Positions 14,609 to 16,460 of a stretch of 16,460 nt of DNA are shown piece by piece (the stretch's first letter is position 1; each line of letters begins with the position of its first letter). A program made the translations under genes and the position numbers. The DNA comes from Lachnospiraceae bacterium UBA3826 (GTDB taxonomy: Bacteria > Bacillota > Clostridia > Lachnospirales > Lachnospiraceae): positions 1 through 16,460 of the forward strand of contig DGII01000057.1 of assembly GCA_002393095.1 (NCBI GenBank), in the 5' to 3' direction. The notes beneath the pieces are model-generated. The model was not told the DNA's origin. It saw only the letters and a list, made by a program, of their open reading frames with translations, and searched no databases.

Positions 14609-15772
14609 TTACTTGACCACTCTTACCTTGATAACACCGTCTATGGTCTGAAGCCTGTCTATGAGTTCTTCACTTACCGCTGTCTCAATATCAAGCATTG
14701 TATAAGCATAATCGCCCTTAGACTTATTGGTCATATCCGAGATATTGATACCCATCTCACCGAATACTGCCGTGAATCTTGCGATCATATTGGCTATATT
14801 CTTATGGAATACTGCGATACGGCCTGCCTGTACACATACGCCCATGTCGCAGTTAGGGAAGTTCACTGAATTCTTGATATTACCGTTCTCAAGATAATCC
14901 CTCATCTCCTTAACTGCCATCTTAGCACAGTTATCCTCGGATTCCTCCGTAGAAGCACCCAGATGAGGCGTTACGATCACACCCTTCTTGCCTGCTGTTG
15001 TGGGATTGGGGAAGTCAGATACATATCTGCGTATCTTACCTGACTCTATTCCCTTAAGCACTGCCTCCTCATCGCAGAGAAGATCTCTTGCGAAATTAAG
15101 GATTATGACACCATCCTTCATCTTAGAGATGGCTTCGGCGTTAATGGTATTCTTAGTACTGTCCATAAGAGGTACATGTATTGTAATATAATCACACTGC
15201 TCATATATATCATCCACATTACGGACATGCTTGATCTCTCTGCTTAAGCTCCATGCCGCATCAACAGAGATATACGGATCGTATCCGTATACTTCCATCC
15301 CCATATGTACCGCAGCGTTGGCCACACGCACTCCTATAGCACCAAGACCTATGATACCAAGCTTTTTACCGCTTATCTCCGTACCTGCAAAGTTCTTCTT
15401 CTCCTTCTCGGCAACCTTGGCGATATCCGCATTACCGGCATTGCTCTTAACCCACTCTATTCCGCCGGCTACATCTCTTGCCGCAAGCAGCATACCTGCG
15501 AATACCAGTTCCTTGACACCGTTGGCATTGGCACCGGGTGTATTGAATACCACGATACCCTTATCCGCACACTTATCAAGGGGGATATTGTTGACACCGG
15601 CACCTGCTCTTGCTACACACAACAGCTTATCCGGTAATTCCATCTCATGCATTGATGCGCTTCTTACGAGTATTCCCTCAGCATCATTCACATCATCGGT
15701 CTTAGCATAGTTTTCATCGAATTTCTCAAGTCCCATCTGTGATATGGGATTGAGGCAGTGATACTTGAACAT
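14609..15772 (-). CDS. serA: D-3-phosphoglycerate dehydrogenase, short ACT-domain form
   Basis: SerA oxidises 3-phosphoglycerate to 3-phosphohydroxypyruvate with NAD, opening serine synthesis. The 387-residue protein has a substrate region (VRSAS, RAGAGVNNI, NTPGANANGVKEL), a Rossmann motif GLGAIG (142-147) with Asp165 after the second strand, Arg229 in NFARD, His270 in TPHLGAST, and a C-terminal ACT domain (about 315-387, GINISDM) that in the family senses serine. At the usual DVFPxEP catalytic-acid segment it reads VSDFPNP, which I take as a subfamily form rather than damage. The start is the ATG 15772; the in-frame TTG at 15784 is part of the GGAGG ribosome site. It follows serC by 28 bases. 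Confidence 0.94.
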   Translation of the reverse strand: MFKYHCLNPISQMGLEKFDENYAKTDDVNDAEGILVRSASMHEMELPDKLLCVARAGAGVNNIPLDKCADKGIVVFNTPGANANGVKELVFAGMLLAARDVAGGIEWVKSNAGNADIAKVAEKEKKNFAGTEISGKKLGIIGLGAIGVRVANAAVHMGMEVYGYDPYISVDAAWSLSREIKHVRNVDDIYEQCDYITIHVPLMDSTKNTINAEAISKMKDGVIILNFARDLLCDEEAVLKGIESGKIRRYVSDFPNPTTAGKKGVIVTPHLGASTEESEDNCAKMAVKEMRDYLENGNIKNSVNFPNCDMGVCVQAGRIAVFHKNIANMIARFTAVFGEMGINISDMTNKSKGDYAYTMLDIETAVSEELIDRLQTIDGVIKVRVVK

Positions 15773-15800
15773 AATCTCCTCCAATATTACTTAAAGTATA

Positions 15801-16460
15801 TTAAGAATTCTCTTCCTCGAACTTCTTCATGAATTCCACAAGCGCCTTAACGCCCTCAATGGGCATTGCATTATATATGCTGGCTCTCATACCGCCTACT
15901 GTCCTGTGACCCTTTAAGTTGACAAAGCCCGCCTCTGTAGCCTCCTTTACGAACTTTGCATCAAGCTCTTCATTGCCTGTTACGAAGGGAACGTTCATAA
16001 GCGACCTGTCTTCCTTGACTACGGTTCCCTTAAAGAGCTTGGACGAATCGAGGAAGTCATACAGGATCTTTGCCTTTTCCTCATTCTTCTTCTTCATGGC
16101 CTCAAGTCCGCCCTGCTTTAAAAGCCACTTGAATACCTTGCCGCAGATATATATCGTATAGCAGGGAGGCGTGTTGTAGAGCGAATCGGCATCCGCCTGA
16201 GTCTTCCACTTAAGCATGGTGGGAGTTCCGGGAAGTACATCATCCCTTATAAGGTCTTCCCTGATGATCGCGATAACACAGCCTGCGGGACCTACGTTCT
16301 TCTGAACACCGCCGTAGATAACCGCATACTTTGATACATCAACAGGCTCCGATAAGAAGCATGAGGATACATCTGCCACAAGATCCTTACCCTTGGTGTT
16401 GGGAAGCTCCTTAAATTTGGTGCCGTAAATAGTGTTGTTCTCACAGATATATACATAGTC
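15801..16460 (-). CDS. serC: Phosphoserine aminotransferase, 5' end outside the window
   Basis: SerC is a PLP enzyme that transaminates 3-phosphohydroxypyruvate with glutamate to phosphoserine, the step after SerA. The frame is open to the window edge, giving 219 visible residues of about 360, so roughly the first 140 are missing. Recognisable segments are YICENNTIYGT at the edge, VADVSSCFLSEPVDVSKY, the Schiff-base Lys in GGVQKNVGPAG (codon 16301-16299), HRTVGGMRASIYNA near the end, and the C-terminus GVKALVEFMKKFEEENS. An internal GTG at 16379 is an ordinary Val codon, not a start. No serB-like phosphatase gene is visible here. Confidence 0.95.
   Translation of the reverse strand, partial: DYVYICENNTIYGTKFKELPNTKGKDLVADVSSCFLSEPVDVSKYAVIYGGVQKNVGPAGCVIAIIREDLIRDDVLPGTPTMLKWKTQADADSLYNTPPCYTIYICGKVFKWLLKQGGLEAMKKKNEEKAKILYDFLDSSKLFKGTVVKEDRSLMNVPFVTGNEELDAKFVKEATEAGFVNLKGHRTVGGMRASIYNAMPIEGVKALVEFMKKFEEENS

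Noticed and set aside
15773..15784. TTG start for serA at 15784 (and similar TTG starts for trpG at 5958 and the lipoprotein gene at 14556)
   Set aside because: These TTG codons lie in the ribosome site, the intergenic spacer or the preceding terminator. Well-placed ATG codons follow.
1..16460. Reassignment of TAG as a sense codon (several frames stay open across TAG: 296-298, 1426-1428, 5971-5973)
   Set aside because: TAG is used as an apparently normal end by trpA, trpE, the BMP lipoprotein and the 1416-1132 ORF. At trpA a TAA follows two codons later, and at the BMP gene the read-through tail is short. A recoded genome should be depleted in such ends.
1..16460. A new defence, toxin-antitoxin or secondary-metabolite system
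   Set aside because: Searched by eye for nuclease, helicase, reverse transcriptase, toxin, recombinase and biosynthetic motifs; none are convincing. The small unknown ORFs at 1132-1987 and 12995-13291 give no positive evidence for one.

Overview
The window reads as ordinary bacterial chromosome from an anaerobic Clostridia member, most likely a Lachnospiraceae species. That placement is an inference from the tryptophan T-box leader, the A/G-rich Shine-Dalgarno sites, the short ACT-domain SerA and the hybrid kinase built on a Cache sensor. No tool was run to test it. Every gene I accept lies on the minus strand, so transcription runs from high to low coordinates and the regions below are given in that order.

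Serine block (16460-14546): the 3' part of serC, then serA 28 bases later, closed by a rho-independent terminator. Next come a nucleoside-type BMP lipoprotein gene (14496-13327) and a small gene of unknown function (13291-12995).

Tryptophan block (12987-5272): a promoter directly behind the small gene, a complete T-box leader with a UGG (Trp) specifier codon and its terminator, a 142-base palindromic element, then trpC, trpF, trpB, trpA, trpD, trpE and trpG. These seven genes supply every enzyme from chorismate to tryptophan. The order C-F-B-A-D-E-G is a rearranged form of the common E-G-D-C-F-B-A order. TrpF carries a large insertion containing a perfect 9-base tandem repeat. TrpG has an N-terminal insertion. 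TrpE and TrpG share one frame, separated only by a TAG and 14 sense codons.

Signalling and small-gene block (5271-1089): a cluster of competing inverted repeats behind trpG, a 1034-residue membrane hybrid histidine kinase with two receiver domains, then three small ORFs of unknown function that may be remnants of one or two broken genes, closed by a good terminator.

Left end (1053-1): a promoter and a repeat-rich, low-complexity gene that runs off the window. It appears broken by a frameshift and by a CAG-to-TAG nonsense change.

I found no mobile-element transposase, CRISPR array, rRNA or tRNA gene, and no defence or secondary-metabolite cluster. The observations most worth following up are the repeat-bearing TrpF, the palindromic element between the T-box and trpC, the operon order, and the decayed repeat gene at the left edge.
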